Shown here one piece after another: positions 24,886 to 33,970 of a stretch of DNA of 64,000 nt. Source of the DNA: a candidate division KSB1 bacterium (GTDB lineage Bacteria; Zhuqueibacterota; Zhuqueibacteria; Thermofontimicrobiales; Thermofontimicrobiaceae). Within the stretch, counting starts at the first letter, position 1; each line of letters opens with the position of its first letter. Under the pieces are notes generated by a model. That model saw only the letters and a list, made by a program, of their open reading frames with translations, made no database searches and was not told where the DNA came from. The stretch spans positions 1 to 64,000 of the forward strand of contig JAPDPQ010000025.1 in the NCBI GenBank assembly GCA_034506395.1, read 5' to 3'. A program made the position numbers and the translations under genes.

Positions 24886-25905
24886 ATGCTTATTGGATTA
24901 ACTGGAACCAATGCTTCTGGAAAAACAACGATTCTTAATTATCTCATCAAAAAGGGATTTGAGCCTTATTCGCTCTCTGATATTATTCGCGAGGAACTGG
25001 CTCGATTAGGGATGACACCGAGTCGCGAAAACCTGATTGAAATGGGGAATAAGCTTCGGGCGGAAAAAGGCGCGGCGGTTCTGGCAGAAATGATCAAACC
25101 AAAACTATCTGGACGAAATGCAGTGATCGACAGCATTCGAAATGTATCTGAAATCCGATCGTTGCAACAGTTGCCCAATTTCTTCCTTTTGGGGGTTGAT
25201 GCGCCAACTGAACTGAGGTTTCAACGTGCCATGGTTCGAAATCGACCGGAGAACGTGAATAATCTGGAGGAATTTTTAACAATCGAGCAAAGAGAGAAAA
25301 GTGATGATCAGCACCAACAGAATATTAGCTCGTGTCTGGCATTGGCCGATTTTAGAATTTACAATGATGGGAGTCTCGATCAATTGTACCGTCAGGTGGA
25401 TGAGGTTTTGGATGAAATGAGAAGGCGCGTTCGTCCCAGTTGGGATGAATATTTTCTCAAGATGGCATTTCTGGTTGCTGAACGATCGACTTGCTTGCGC
25501 CATCATGTAGGGGCAATTATTGTGAAAGATCGGCATGTATTAACGACAGGCTATAATGGTGCGGCCAGAAATATTGATGATTGTACCAAACTCGGGTGTC
25601 TCAGAAATCAACTCAATATTCGCTCTGGCGAGCGCCATGAAATCTGTCGTGCCATCCATGCAGAGCAAAATGCCATCATTCAGGCTGGGGTCCATGGCGT
25701 TGCCATCGATGGTGGAACGTTGTACTGCACCCATAGCCCTTGCATTATTTGCGCCAAAATGATCGTGAATGCTGGATTAAAGCGCGTCGTATCTTGTGGC
25801 GAGTATCCAGATAACTTTAATCTGGTCATGGAGCTATTTCAGCAGGCAGGTGTTCGGTTTGAGCGCATTGCACAACCAGATATGACCATTCGGTTACTGC
25901 TATAA
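24886..25905 (+). CDS. P-loop kinase / dCMP deaminase fusion protein
   Basis: The start is the ATG at 24886, with AAAGGA seven nt upstream; a TTG at 24832 is less likely. The 339-residue product has an N-terminal dephospho-CoA-kinase/adenylate-kinase-like P-loop domain (GTNASGKT at 7-14, about 1-180). A C-terminal cytidine/deoxycytidylate deaminase domain (about 185-339) carries the zinc ligands HAE at 258-260 and PCIIC at 285-289. The deaminase half would convert dCMP to dUMP. The kinase-like half may phosphorylate or sense nucleotides. Similar fusions occur in archaea and deep bacteria. Antiphage dCTP deaminases share a two-domain plan but are longer. It stands alone with its own strong terminator. 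Confidence 0.88.
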   Translation: MLIGLTGTNASGKTTILNYLIKKGFEPYSLSDIIREELARLGMTPSRENLIEMGNKLRAEKGAAVLAEMIKPKLSGRNAVIDSIRNVSEIRSLQQLPNFFLLGVDAPTELRFQRAMVRNRPENVNNLEEFLTIEQREKSDDQHQQNISSCLALADFRIYNDGSLDQLYRQVDEVLDEMRRRVRPSWDEYFLKMAFLVAERSTCLRHHVGAIIVKDRHVLTTGYNGAARNIDDCTKLGCLRNQLNIRSGERHEICRAIHAEQNAIIQAGVHGVAIDGGTLYCTHSPCIICAKMIVNAGLKRVVSCGEYPDNFNLVMELFQQAGVRFERIAQPDMTIRLLL

Positions 25906-25910
25906 AATAA

Positions 25911-25942
25911 CAAACGGCCGGTGAAACGGCCGTTTGGTTTTT
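25911..25942 (+). terminator. Intrinsic terminator after the deaminase gene
   Basis: A perfect 10-bp stem CAAACGGCCG/CGGCCGTTTG with loop GTGAAA is followed by GTTTTT. It begins five bases after the stop codon at 25905. Confidence 0.93.
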
Positions 25943-26021
25943 AGCCCTTGTCGCCACGATTTCGAAATAAGTGGGCGCCACTTTCAAAAAGATTGACCAC
26001 CACTGATCCGCTAAAGTCAAT

Positions 26022-27653
26022 TTATGGCTCTTGCATGTGCGGATACGGAAAATCAGTTGGTGGAAGGAAATTCTCTTTAATGGCTCGTGGCGTTACCCAG
26101 CGCTGCAAGTTGATAATGCTTCCTGCCTTATCATTGGTACCTGAGGCCCGACTGCCACCAAATGGTTGTTGACCAACCACAGCTCCAGTGGGTTTATCAT
26201 TAATGTAAAAATTTCCGGCCGCATGCGTCAATATTTCAGCCGCTTGAATGATGGCATAGCGATCGCGCGCGATAATCGATCCAGTTAACCCATAGGGTGA
26301 AGTCTCATCGCATAAATGTAAGGTCTCTTCATATTTTTCGTCGGGATAAATATAAAGCGTAATTACCGGACCAAAGATTTCCTCCTCCATTAATTTGAAC
26401 TTCGGATTGTTAGTAACAACAATAGTCGGTTCGATAAAATAACCTATCGCGTCACTGTAATTGCCACCGGTAATGAATTCAGCCTCCGACGATTTTTTCG
26501 CATAATCGATATAGCTGATAATGCTTTCATAAGCAGCACGATCGATCACCGCGCCCATAAAATTGGTGAAATCCTCTGGTGATCCCATACGAATCCGTTT
26601 CACCGCAGCAATTAATTTTTGCTTCAACTCAGGCCAGATGCTGGATGGGATATAGGCTCTCGACGCTGCCGAGCATTTCTGTCCCTGATATTCGAATGCT
26701 CCTCGGACCATGGCAGTTGTCAACGCATCCAGATCGGCAGAACGATGCGCAAAAATGAAATCTTTTCCTCCGGTTTCACCCACGATGCGAGGATAGGTTC
26801 GATATTTCGCAATGTTATTCCCAATAGTTTTCCACATATCTTGAAATACCGATGTCGAACCGGTGAAATGAACGCCTGCCAAATGCGGACTGGCCATCAC
26901 TGGGTTTCCTACCGAGCCACCAGGGCCTGGAACCATATTGATCACCCCATCGGGCAGCCCCGCTTCTTTGAGCAATTGCATGATGAAATATGCAGTATAA
27001 ACTGTTGATGATGCTGGTTTCCAAATCACGACGTTACCCATCATCGCGGGTGCTGTGGGCAAGTTGCCAGCTATCGACGTGAAATTAAATGGCGTCACTG
27101 CGAAGACAAATCCCTCTAATGGTCGATACTCGACATAATTCCAACAAGCTTTTGAGGATTGGGGCTGCTGCTGATAGATTTGCTGCATATAGTAAGGATT
27201 GAAGCGATAGAAATCGATCAGCTCGCAGGCAGAGTCGATTTCTGCCTGAAAAACCGTTTTCGACTGACATAGCATGGTTGCTGCATTGAGGATCGGTCGA
27301 TAGGGGCCAGCTAAGAGTTCCGCTGCTTTCAAGAAAATCGCGGCTCGTGCTTCCCAGCTCATGGAGGCCCACTTCGGCCGTGCCTTCAAAGCAGCGTCAA
27401 TCGCCTGATTCACTTCTTTCTCGCTAGATTTGTGATAGACACCCAATAAATGTTTTGTCTCATGGGGACACCTGCATTCTGCTAATCGTCCAGTCTTTAA
27501 CTCTTCACCGCCGACAATTATCGGAATTTCTATTTCCTTCGACTTCAACTCTGCAATCTTTGCCTTTAATGCCTTTTTCTCAGGACTTCCTGGGCCGTAG
27601 GACAAAACAGGCTCATTACTCGGAACCGGAACATTAAAAATACCATTCGTCAT
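26022..27653 (-). CDS. pruA: L-glutamate gamma-semialdehyde (P5C) dehydrogenase
   Basis: The 543-residue NAD-dependent aldehyde dehydrogenase has the catalytic Glu293 in GETGGKDF, nucleophile Cys327 in GQKCSAASRAY and the nucleotide-binding FTGSTSVF. Length and the N-terminal sequence fit the ~540-residue monofunctional P5C dehydrogenase family (TIGR01236 type). The enzyme oxidises glutamate semialdehyde from proline or arginine to glutamate. A proline dehydrogenase is not in the window. SD GAGGAG precedes the ATG at 27653. The downstream 80 bp contain the deaminase terminator, which may stop both genes. Confidence 0.93.
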   Translation of the reverse strand: MTNGIFNVPVPSNEPVLSYGPGSPEKKALKAKIAELKSKEIEIPIIVGGEELKTGRLAECRCPHETKHLLGVYHKSSEKEVNQAIDAALKARPKWASMSWEARAAIFLKAAELLAGPYRPILNAATMLCQSKTVFQAEIDSACELIDFYRFNPYYMQQIYQQQPQSSKACWNYVEYRPLEGFVFAVTPFNFTSIAGNLPTAPAMMGNVVIWKPASSTVYTAYFIMQLLKEAGLPDGVINMVPGPGGSVGNPVMASPHLAGVHFTGSTSVFQDMWKTIGNNIAKYRTYPRIVGETGGKDFIFAHRSADLDALTTAMVRGAFEYQGQKCSAASRAYIPSSIWPELKQKLIAAVKRIRMGSPEDFTNFMGAVIDRAAYESIISYIDYAKKSSEAEFITGGNYSDAIGYFIEPTIVVTNNPKFKLMEEEIFGPVITLYIYPDEKYEETLHLCDETSPYGLTGSIIARDRYAIIQAAEILTHAAGNFYINDKPTGAVVGQQPFGGSRASGTNDKAGSIINLQRWVTPRAIKENFLPPTDFPYPHMQEP

Positions 27654-27694
27654 AAAGTTTCTCCTCTCATCATTTCTGGTTCAATTTAATTTGT

Positions 27695-28993
27695 TCATCG
27701 TTCTGGCAAAATATATCGATTAAAATGCACCTGAGACGCGGGAATTAATACCAAAGCCACATCGGATTGATCGATTGACTGCAAATGAGCGAGCATGATA
27801 TCCGTATGTTGATAAAATCGCTCACGGTTTTCTGGAAGTATCGGTTCACCCGAGGCATTTTTGATCTTCAACGGATTGATCGGTCGACCATTCTCATACA
27901 TGGCATAGTGCAAATGGGGACCGGTCGCCAATCCAGTCCTTCCCACGAATCCAATTACTTGCTTTTGTTTGACACTTGCTCCCTTCTGAATGCCCTCCGC
28001 AAAACCGCTCAAATGGCCATAGACAGTAACAAAATGACCGTTGCGATGCTGTAACTTAACAAAGTTACCAATGCCCCGATCATAACCTTTATCGAGGACA
28101 ACGCCATTGGCAGCTGCAGAAACTGGTGTTCCCTCAGGCGCTGCGTAGTCAACACCGTAATGCGGCCGAAAAATTTTCAGGATGGGATGTTTTCGCGAGA
28201 ATGAAAAATGGGAACTAATGCGCCGATAATTGAGCGGAGATTTAAGAAACGTCTTTTGAAACGAATTCCCTTTCGGATCATAATAGCCCTCATCCGCTGG
28301 CGTATTAGCGAAGTAGATCGCTGTGAATGTATCTGTTTTTGAGATATATTGAGCGGCTAAGATTTTGCCGTATTTCACGAACTGTTCTGTTTCAGGCGTA
28401 TAGAATTTTTCGTAGACGATCCTAATTTCATCACCATACTGAGGATCAACAAAGAAATCGATGTCCCATTGAAAAATATCCGTGTAGGACATCAAAAGCT
28501 CTGGGGTTTCGCCTGCCTCAAGGACCGCATCATACACTGTTGTTTGGATATTTGCTTTCAAGTATTTTAATTTGGGGACCAAATCGACAGCGATCGTTCG
28601 CGAGTTATAGCTATTATTGCGATCCAGAAAGATATGAAACTTCTTTTCAACCGAAGGGCTATAGACCAACGAAAGCATCCTGCCCTGCCGGTCTACTTCG
28701 ATCTCATAGCGATCCCCAGGCCGCAAGCGATTTAATGAGTAATGTTCTTTGAACGCTTCAATGATGGATTGAAGCAACTCAACAGCAATCCCGTTTTTGA
28801 TGAGCAGAGCCGAAAGCGTTTCTCCCCGCTGCACTGTATCGAAAATCCTGATCGGCGCTTCGGCTTTTAGTGAAAAATTAGAAACATCAGGTAGATCTAC
28901 CAGTTCATGGCTTTCCCGATGAGCTGGCCAAAAAGCATAGATAGCAAAGATGAGAAACGGAATGAGCAACAGCAGATTAACTATTTTTTTCAT
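27695..28993 (-). CDS. M23-family murein endopeptidase
   Basis: A 432-residue envelope protein with an N-terminal membrane/signal anchor (about 1-22), an OapA/LysM-like segment (about 50-100; VQRGETLSALLIKNGI), and a C-terminal LytM domain. The zinc ligands are visible: H278 and D282 (HYGVD) and H360/H362 (GPHLHY), so it should be catalytically active. M23 enzymes cleave peptide cross-links during growth or division. The architecture resembles MepM/YebA. It is 41 bp upstream of pruA in the direction of transcription; a functional link is unlikely. Confidence 0.92.
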   Translation of the reverse strand: MKKIVNLLLLIPFLIFAIYAFWPAHRESHELVDLPDVSNFSLKAEAPIRIFDTVQRGETLSALLIKNGIAVELLQSIIEAFKEHYSLNRLRPGDRYEIEVDRQGRMLSLVYSPSVEKKFHIFLDRNNSYNSRTIAVDLVPKLKYLKANIQTTVYDAVLEAGETPELLMSYTDIFQWDIDFFVDPQYGDEIRIVYEKFYTPETEQFVKYGKILAAQYISKTDTFTAIYFANTPADEGYYDPKGNSFQKTFLKSPLNYRRISSHFSFSRKHPILKIFRPHYGVDYAAPEGTPVSAAANGVVLDKGYDRGIGNFVKLQHRNGHFVTVYGHLSGFAEGIQKGASVKQKQVIGFVGRTGLATGPHLHYAMYENGRPINPLKIKNASGEPILPENRERFYQHTDIMLAHLQSIDQSDVALVLIPASQVHFNRYILPER

Positions 28994-29125
28994 TGACGAG
29001 GTCTATCCTTGTTACAATTTCGTTTCAAGACAAATATAGCAAAATAACTGCAATATGTCAAGCTTTAAATCGGGAATCTATAAGCTGGATTCCAATTACT
29101 ACTTGACTTTTGATCTTAATTCGCG

Positions 29126-29749
29126 TCATCTCTCAATGGGTTTGATGATCGTTTGTCCAGAAAAACCCGCCTTGAATTTCTCAGCATCATGCTGATCCCC
29201 AACTATATCCCCAAAATGCATGGGAATGACGATCTTTGGCTGGAACGCATTCGCTGCTTCGATCGCTTCGTCCGCAGTCATCACATAAGTCCCGCTGACT
29301 GGCAGCAACGCGATATCTACTTTCAGTCGTTTCATCTCAGGGATGAAATCTGTATCCCCAGCATGATAGATCTTTGTACCATCTGAAAGGGTGATCACGA
29401 AACCGATCCAGTTGTTTTCGCGCGGATGAAACTTCTTCCCGATGTTATAAGCGGGAACTGCGCGGATGCTAAGCTGATCCAGCTTGATCTCCTGATGAGG
29501 TGTTAGCGCAATTGCATTTGAACCCAATTGCTTGACCACATCTGTTGGTCCAACAAGTTTGGTTTGGGGGATTTTGATTTTATCAATATCCGCTTTGGAA
29601 AAATGGTCATAATGACTGTGGGTCACCAAAATATAATCCGCAGGCACCGCTTTGGATGACAATTTCCATGGATCGATGTAGATGTTCTTCCCCTGATCTT
29701 CGATCCGAAACGAATCATGGCCTAACCAATGGATGTTCTCTGTTTTCAT
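29126..29749 (-). CDS. MBL-fold metal-dependent hydrolase (UPF0173/UlaG-like)
   Basis: The frame extends further upstream, but the ATG at 29749 has GGGAGGAG about seven nt before it and gives the family start MKTENIHWLGHDSFRI. The 207-residue product has the metal-binding THSHYDHFSKADID, YHAGDTDF and IPMHFGD motifs of a metallo-beta-lactamase-fold hydrolase. The family is broad and the substrate cannot be read from sequence. Neighbours give no clue. Confidence 0.88.
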   Translation of the reverse strand: MKTENIHWLGHDSFRIEDQGKNIYIDPWKLSSKAVPADYILVTHSHYDHFSKADIDKIKIPQTKLVGPTDVVKQLGSNAIALTPHQEIKLDQLSIRAVPAYNIGKKFHPRENNWIGFVITLSDGTKIYHAGDTDFIPEMKRLKVDIALLPVSGTYVMTADEAIEAANAFQPKIVIPMHFGDIVGDQHDAEKFKAGFSGQTIIKPIER

Positions 29750-29971
29750 TAGCGTCTCCTCCCTATTGACGATTTCGCTAGTCCATTTTTCAGAAACATC
29801 AATATGATTTGAAAACAACAAGCGCATGGCGAATTTTAGCTTATTTGCAGTGCATGCCCTTCCCCTGGTTTGATGTGGTAAAAATACCACCAAGACAGCA
29901 ATTTTGAGGGCAATATTTTCGTTTTCCAGAATAAAAAGAATCTAGCTTGATGACGAATAGATCATAACAGC

Positions 29972-30430
29972 TCATCGAGCTTTTACAGCGATGCAAGCAA
30001 TTTCGACATTGGCGTTTTTGGGCAAATTTGCCACTTGGACAGCAGCGCGCGCTGGTGGTTGGGCTGAAAAGTACTTTGAGTAGACATTATTGATGCGGCT
30101 GTAATTTTGAATATCGGTCATATAGACTGTAGCAGAAACCACGTCAGAATAATCCATCCCAGCCGTTTTTAACACGGCGCCGAGATTCTTCAGCACCTGT
30201 TCGGTCTCCGCTTCGATCGTCTCTGTCACCATTTGATTCGTTGCAGGATCAATTGCAATTTGACCCGAGCAATACAGCGTATTGCCTACTTTGATTGCTT
30301 GGCTATAAGGCCCTATTGCAGCGGGCGCATCAGGACTAACAATTACGGCTTTGTCAGGCTGCTGAGATCCTTGCGGTTGGCATGAAACGATTAATAGCAT
30401 AACGACACTCAATAGAAATAAACCTCTCAT
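29972..30430 (-). CDS. RidA/YjgF-family lipoprotein
   Basis: From the ATG at 30430 (AAGGAGG seven nt upstream, which rules out the earlier ATG at 30448) the product is 152 residues. The C-terminal ~125 residues are a complete RidA domain: SPDAPAAIGPYSQAIKVGNTLYCSGQI, VLKNLGAVLKTAGMDYSDVVSATVYMTD and PARAAVQVANLPKNANVEIACIAV, including the Arg that binds substrate carboxylate in RidA. Unusually it is preceded by a lipoprotein signal peptide with cysteine at residue 17 (LLIVSC). RidA normally hydrolyses reactive enamines/imines in the cytoplasm, so this copy should act in the periplasm or at the outer membrane. Confidence 0.9.
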   Translation of the reverse strand: MRGLFLLSVVMLLIVSCQPQGSQQPDKAVIVSPDAPAAIGPYSQAIKVGNTLYCSGQIAIDPATNQMVTETIEAETEQVLKNLGAVLKTAGMDYSDVVSATVYMTDIQNYSRINNVYSKYFSAQPPARAAVQVANLPKNANVEIACIAVKAR

Positions 30431-30525
30431 ACTTTTTCCTCCTTGCATGGTATTTTTATTTGGGTTTCAAAATCAGCATAATCAGAAGATTCATTCTGCA
30501 ATTCTTGCGAACGAAAAATTCGATA

Positions 30526-30544
30526 GGCCTCAATAGTTGAGGCC
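30526..30544 (-). terminator. Possible terminator or hairpin downstream of the membrane-protein gene
   Basis: A perfect 8-bp inverted repeat GGCCTCAA/TTGAGGCC with a 3-nt loop lies between the stop at 30625 and the RidA gene. On the minus strand only a short ATTTTT follows at some distance, so it is a weak terminator at best. Confidence 0.4.
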
Positions 30545-30624
30545 ATTCATTTGATGATGAAAAGGCCTTGTTCTTAACTGCCTCAACATCTCCATGGATT
30601 CCGAGCTCATGATGATCAGAATAC

Positions 30625-31419
30625 CTATTTTGACTCCAAACCAAGCGTCAGTCCAGCGGAGGTCACATAAATTCGGGTCAGTTTTCCTGGTTCAGGAACC
30701 TGGGTCAGGCTATTGCTTTGCACCCCCTGAACCAAAAAAAAGTCGTAGCCGATCTTGAAAATCCAGCTCAAACTGGAGCTCTCCTCTTCAAAGACCAGAC
30801 TATATTGGCTCGGGATTAAATTGCTATTAACTTTCTCATCGACAAAAAATCCACCTAATCGCGTCAATCGGTACATGTTTCTCAGTCCAAATATCCTCAG
30901 CCAATGCTTCCATTGGATCACATCGCCGCGGATAAACCAGCGATCGCCGATGATAAAATATTTTTGAGGCGTGTTTGGCAAACGGCCTTTGGTGCGAACT
31001 AATTCCAGTTCAATATAATTGTTGGTTGTATCCGCCTCGACACAACGCACCTCGGCAGCAAGGTCCTCATTTTCAAAACTGATAAAGGGCTGAATAAAGA
31101 GCCCGATAAACATGACCACCACACCAATAAAAATGAAAAACAAAATCAGTGAAATTCTTGTGACCTCAAACAAACAGCCAAGCTGTCGATTCTTGGTTTT
31201 GTCCACCGCTTTCCCTAATAAAAATTTCGTCAAGAAGTCGAGGACATCAGTAACGCCTTTTGAGAGAGCCGATGGTTTTTGTTCGGCAGCCTTTTTCTGT
31301 TCCACAGACTTGGCCCGCGATTTCAGAAACAAATGGACAAGCAAGGTGATGCCAGTAAGAATAATGGCAATCCCCATATAAATCGTCACTGTCTCTGTGA
31401 ACGGTGCGTCTAAACCCAA
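30625..31419 (-). CDS. Two-helix membrane protein of unknown function
   Basis: I do not recognise the family. The 264-residue product starts at TTG (31419), supported by CAGGAGG nine nt upstream. It has one membrane segment at about 12-32, a charged linker, a second at about 88-112 (LILFFIFIGVVVMFIGLFI), and a ~150-residue C-terminal beta-rich soluble domain (LIPSQYSLVFEEESSSLSWIFKIGYDFFLVQGV). The topology suggests a sensor or scaffold in the inner membrane. It lies 96 bp downstream of the radical SAM gene and may be co-transcribed with it. Confidence 0.7.
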   Translation of the reverse strand: MGLDAPFTETVTIYMGIAIILTGITLLVHLFLKSRAKSVEQKKAAEQKPSALSKGVTDVLDFLTKFLLGKAVDKTKNRQLGCLFEVTRISLILFFIFIGVVVMFIGLFIQPFISFENEDLAAEVRCVEADTTNNYIELELVRTKGRLPNTPQKYFIIGDRWFIRGDVIQWKHWLRIFGLRNMYRLTRLGGFFVDEKVNSNLIPSQYSLVFEEESSSLSWIFKIGYDFFLVQGVQSNSLTQVPEPGKLTRIYVTSAGLTLGLESK

Positions 31420-31515
31420 GCTGAAATTCCTCCTGAGCTATGCTCATCATCAAGAAAACGTTAGCTCGTAGATGATATTTCATCATCCATGTTTTTTAAC
31501 GACGCAGGAAATGGT

Positions 31516-32979
31516 TCAGTGCGAGGTAAACATTTGCTTTCCTGTATCGTGATGGACTATACTGGAAATTGCTTCGCCCCGCCGAACAACACTTGCTGCG
31601 ATGCGAGCCAAGAAAGAGCGATCAAATAAGTTAATCCCATGGTCGAGACCATAATTGAGAACTTTCGCGAGGTTTTTCACCTTTTGAAACATGTCATAAG
31701 TGAAATCGGCTCGCCGCAACGGAAAAATCGAATTATTTGTCAACAGCGGATCAATATCAGGATCGAGATTGCCCGATTGAACGGCTCGATCCCAATCCAA
31801 TGTGCCCGGGATCGGCGAAAATGAGGTCAATTTTGCTTTAGAACCAAGACCAATGACAAACAGCAGTCCCTCTACCACTTCGTCAACGGATTGGTTGGGC
31901 AAACCCATGATCACATAGGTATCTATCTCTTTGCGCCGATAGCCAGCTTGCTCTAAATAATCAAGCGCATTTGCCAAAGCGTCCTCGTCGATTTTATTCC
32001 CAATATCTGGTCGTCGCGCAGGATTCACGGTTTCAAAACTCAAGCGGATCGTTTTGAAATTGGCTTGAAACATCTTCTTTGCCAAATCGGGTGTGATTTC
32101 CTTGGCATGCATTCCATTGGGAGTATGGAAATCAATATGAAGCTTCCGTTCGATGATTGTGTCCAATATTGCAGATAGATGTCGTTCCTGATTGATCAGC
32201 AGGGCATCGTCGTAAAATGCGAAATGCCTGACGTGGCGGCGACGATAATAATATTCGATCTCTTCGATCACCATCTCAGGATCGCGCTGCCGAAATTTTC
32301 CAGCGATCAAATGGGATGCACAAAACGAACATCGATAAGGACAGCCCATGGATGTGATAACTGGTACAGAGATGAGTTTTTGATAGTAGTGATATGTTGG
32401 TGTGGGAAATTCCAAATTTCGATCATCGATGGTTCGATCATTTCCCGTCAACTTATCGAGCATTTTCAAAGCGGCAATTTCACCCGGACCTTTGATGACG
32501 ATATCAGCACCAGCGTGCCGTAGAGCATGATCATAACAGAGTGTTGCGTAAATTCCACCCAGAGCAATCATCGTATTGGGAAATCTTTCTCGGAGCAAAC
32601 GAATGGCAAACTGAGGCCCTGGATACCAATAGGTCATTCCGGAGGTTACTAAGATCGCTGCTGGCTGGGGAATTTGATCCAGCGCGGCGAAGAATGCCTC
32701 TAAGGGCAGACCATAACGGCAATATTTTCTGGGAATGTGCTTGAGAATGGCTGGTTTTTCCACCTCTGTTCGAATAAACTTCCCAGTACCGTATTTTTTT
32801 TGTTTTGTCTTGGGGATAAGCGGATGAAATCGATCCAAGCAATCGATTAAATAAGTCCGATAGCCATGTTGTTCTAAATAATGACCAATGGATAGCAAAC
32901 CGATCGGTTTGATCCAAAAATCATATGCTGCGAAATCGAAAATCCAAGGGTTGACCAAAAGAATATTCTGGCTGTTCAT
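31516..32979 (-). CDS. B12-binding-domain radical SAM protein
   Basis: The 487-residue protein has an N-terminal Rossmann-like B12-binding-type region (about 1-180; LLVNPWIFDFAAYDFW, IALGGIYATL) and a radical SAM core with the 4Fe-4S ligands C213, C217 and C220 in MGCPYRCSFC. An ELP3/MiaB-type barrel follows. The fold belongs to the BchE-like class, which uses SAM and often cobalamin for methylation or rearrangement. The cobalamin-binding DxHxxG motif is not evident, so cobalamin may be absent. The substrate is unknown. The ATG at 32979 lacks a good Shine-Dalgarno. Confidence 0.85.
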   Translation of the reverse strand: MNSQNILLVNPWIFDFAAYDFWIKPIGLLSIGHYLEQHGYRTYLIDCLDRFHPLIPKTKQKKYGTGKFIRTEVEKPAILKHIPRKYCRYGLPLEAFFAALDQIPQPAAILVTSGMTYWYPGPQFAIRLLRERFPNTMIALGGIYATLCYDHALRHAGADIVIKGPGEIAALKMLDKLTGNDRTIDDRNLEFPTPTYHYYQKLISVPVITSMGCPYRCSFCASHLIAGKFRQRDPEMVIEEIEYYYRRRHVRHFAFYDDALLINQERHLSAILDTIIERKLHIDFHTPNGMHAKEITPDLAKKMFQANFKTIRLSFETVNPARRPDIGNKIDEDALANALDYLEQAGYRRKEIDTYVIMGLPNQSVDEVVEGLLFVIGLGSKAKLTSFSPIPGTLDWDRAVQSGNLDPDIDPLLTNNSIFPLRRADFTYDMFQKVKNLAKVLNYGLDHGINLFDRSFLARIAASVVRRGEAISSIVHHDTGKQMFTSH

Positions 32980-33146
32980 CGCTCATTTGAGAAAAACGCA
33001 TGATCGACTGACAATCGTTAGGTCATGAGGCACTAAAAATATTTTTTGCACAGCGATGTAAGGTCTCTGGCGTGCATGATCGATTGATGCGTTCTGTGCA
33101 TGAATGAAAAATGGGTCAGCAAAATGACCCATTTCTGAAAATGTTG

Positions 33147-33221
33147 TCGGGGCGAGTGGATTTGAACCACCGACCTCTTGCTCCCGAAGCAAGCGCGCTA
33201 CCCGGGCTGCGCTACGCCCCG
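33147..33221 (-). tRNA. tRNA-Pro (CGG)
   Basis: A 75-nt cloverleaf with acceptor CGGGGCG/CGCCCCG, anticodon stem CTTGC/GCAAG and loop TTCGGGA, giving CGG. The T arm has GGTTCAAATCC. CCA is not encoded. A TATATT -10-like box lies eight bases upstream on the minus strand (33235-33230), but no clear -35 is visible. Confidence 0.95.
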
Positions 33222-33316
33222 ATGATTAGAATATAAGGTTCACGTTCGCCGGCCATTGCTGTAAGGCCTCAAGACTGAAAATCAAAAATCTTGATTGGTT
33301 TCAACGGAAAAATTTG

Positions 33317-33970
33317 CTAACGAAACGCATATTTGATCAACAAAAAGCCGCCAATTAGCAACACAACGAAAACGATTGAGAGCCAATTGAAATATTTGTC
33401 GATAAAATTCTTGATTCGCTCACCAAAAATAAAAATCAGAGCCCCGACCGCAAAAAACCGAATCGACCGTCCGATGATGGATGCGATCATGAATACAGCA
33501 AAATTGGCATTGGCTGCTCCTGCCGAAATGGTGAACACTTTATAAGGGATCGGCGTGATTGCTGCGATTAGCACCGCCCAAAAATTATATTCATTAAAAG
33601 TCTTAAACAGCTCGGTAAATAGCGGTCGGGCATTATAGAAATCGATAATGCGCCAGCCGATAATATCCATCAACGCCAAGCCGATATAGTAGCCGAGCAT
33701 GCCACCGATAACCGATGCAATACTAGTTTCCAGGGCATAGAAAAACGACCGCTTTGGGATCGAAATAGCCAAAGCAATCAACAGCACATCTGGCGGCACT
33801 GGAAAAAAGGAAGATTCGGCGAACGCCAGAATTATGAGTGCCAAAGAACCATAGGGAGTCTCTGCCCAATGGAGCACCCAATCATATAGCCTTCGAACGA
33901 AAGTCACTCGCTGAGTTGTTGTTCCCATCCCGATGTCCATCTCTGTCAAATTCGTGCTCACTCCTTCCAC
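33317..33970 (-). CDS. YqaA/DedA-type (VTT domain) membrane protein
   Basis: 217 residues with about five hydrophobic segments and the VTT/SNARE-associated signature: FAESSFFPVPPDVLLIALAI, a GYYIGLALMD segment and AITPIPYKVFTISAGAA. YqaA-like DedA-family proteins are inner-membrane proteins linked to lipid flipping or envelope homeostasis. The ATG at 33970 lies inside the end of pcm (13-bp overlap), with AAGGAAGG upstream, so it is translationally coupled to pcm; internal ATGs at 33940 and 33928 are alternatives. Confidence 0.88.
   Translation of the reverse strand: MEGVSTNLTEMDIGMGTTTQRVTFVRRLYDWVLHWAETPYGSLALIILAFAESSFFPVPPDVLLIALAISIPKRSFFYALETSIASVIGGMLGYYIGLALMDIIGWRIIDFYNARPLFTELFKTFNEYNFWAVLIAAITPIPYKVFTISAGAANANFAVFMIASIIGRSIRFFAVGALIFIFGERIKNFIDKYFNWLSIVFVVLLIGGFLLIKYAFR

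Noticed and set aside
24886..25905. Antiphage AvcD-type deaminase system
   Set aside because: The protein is about 200 residues shorter than described AvcD proteins and no inhibitory RNA gene or second component is visible beside it.
30456..30644. Minus-strand frame of 62 codons
   Set aside because: Overlaps the end of a real gene and a hairpin; no ribosome-binding site.
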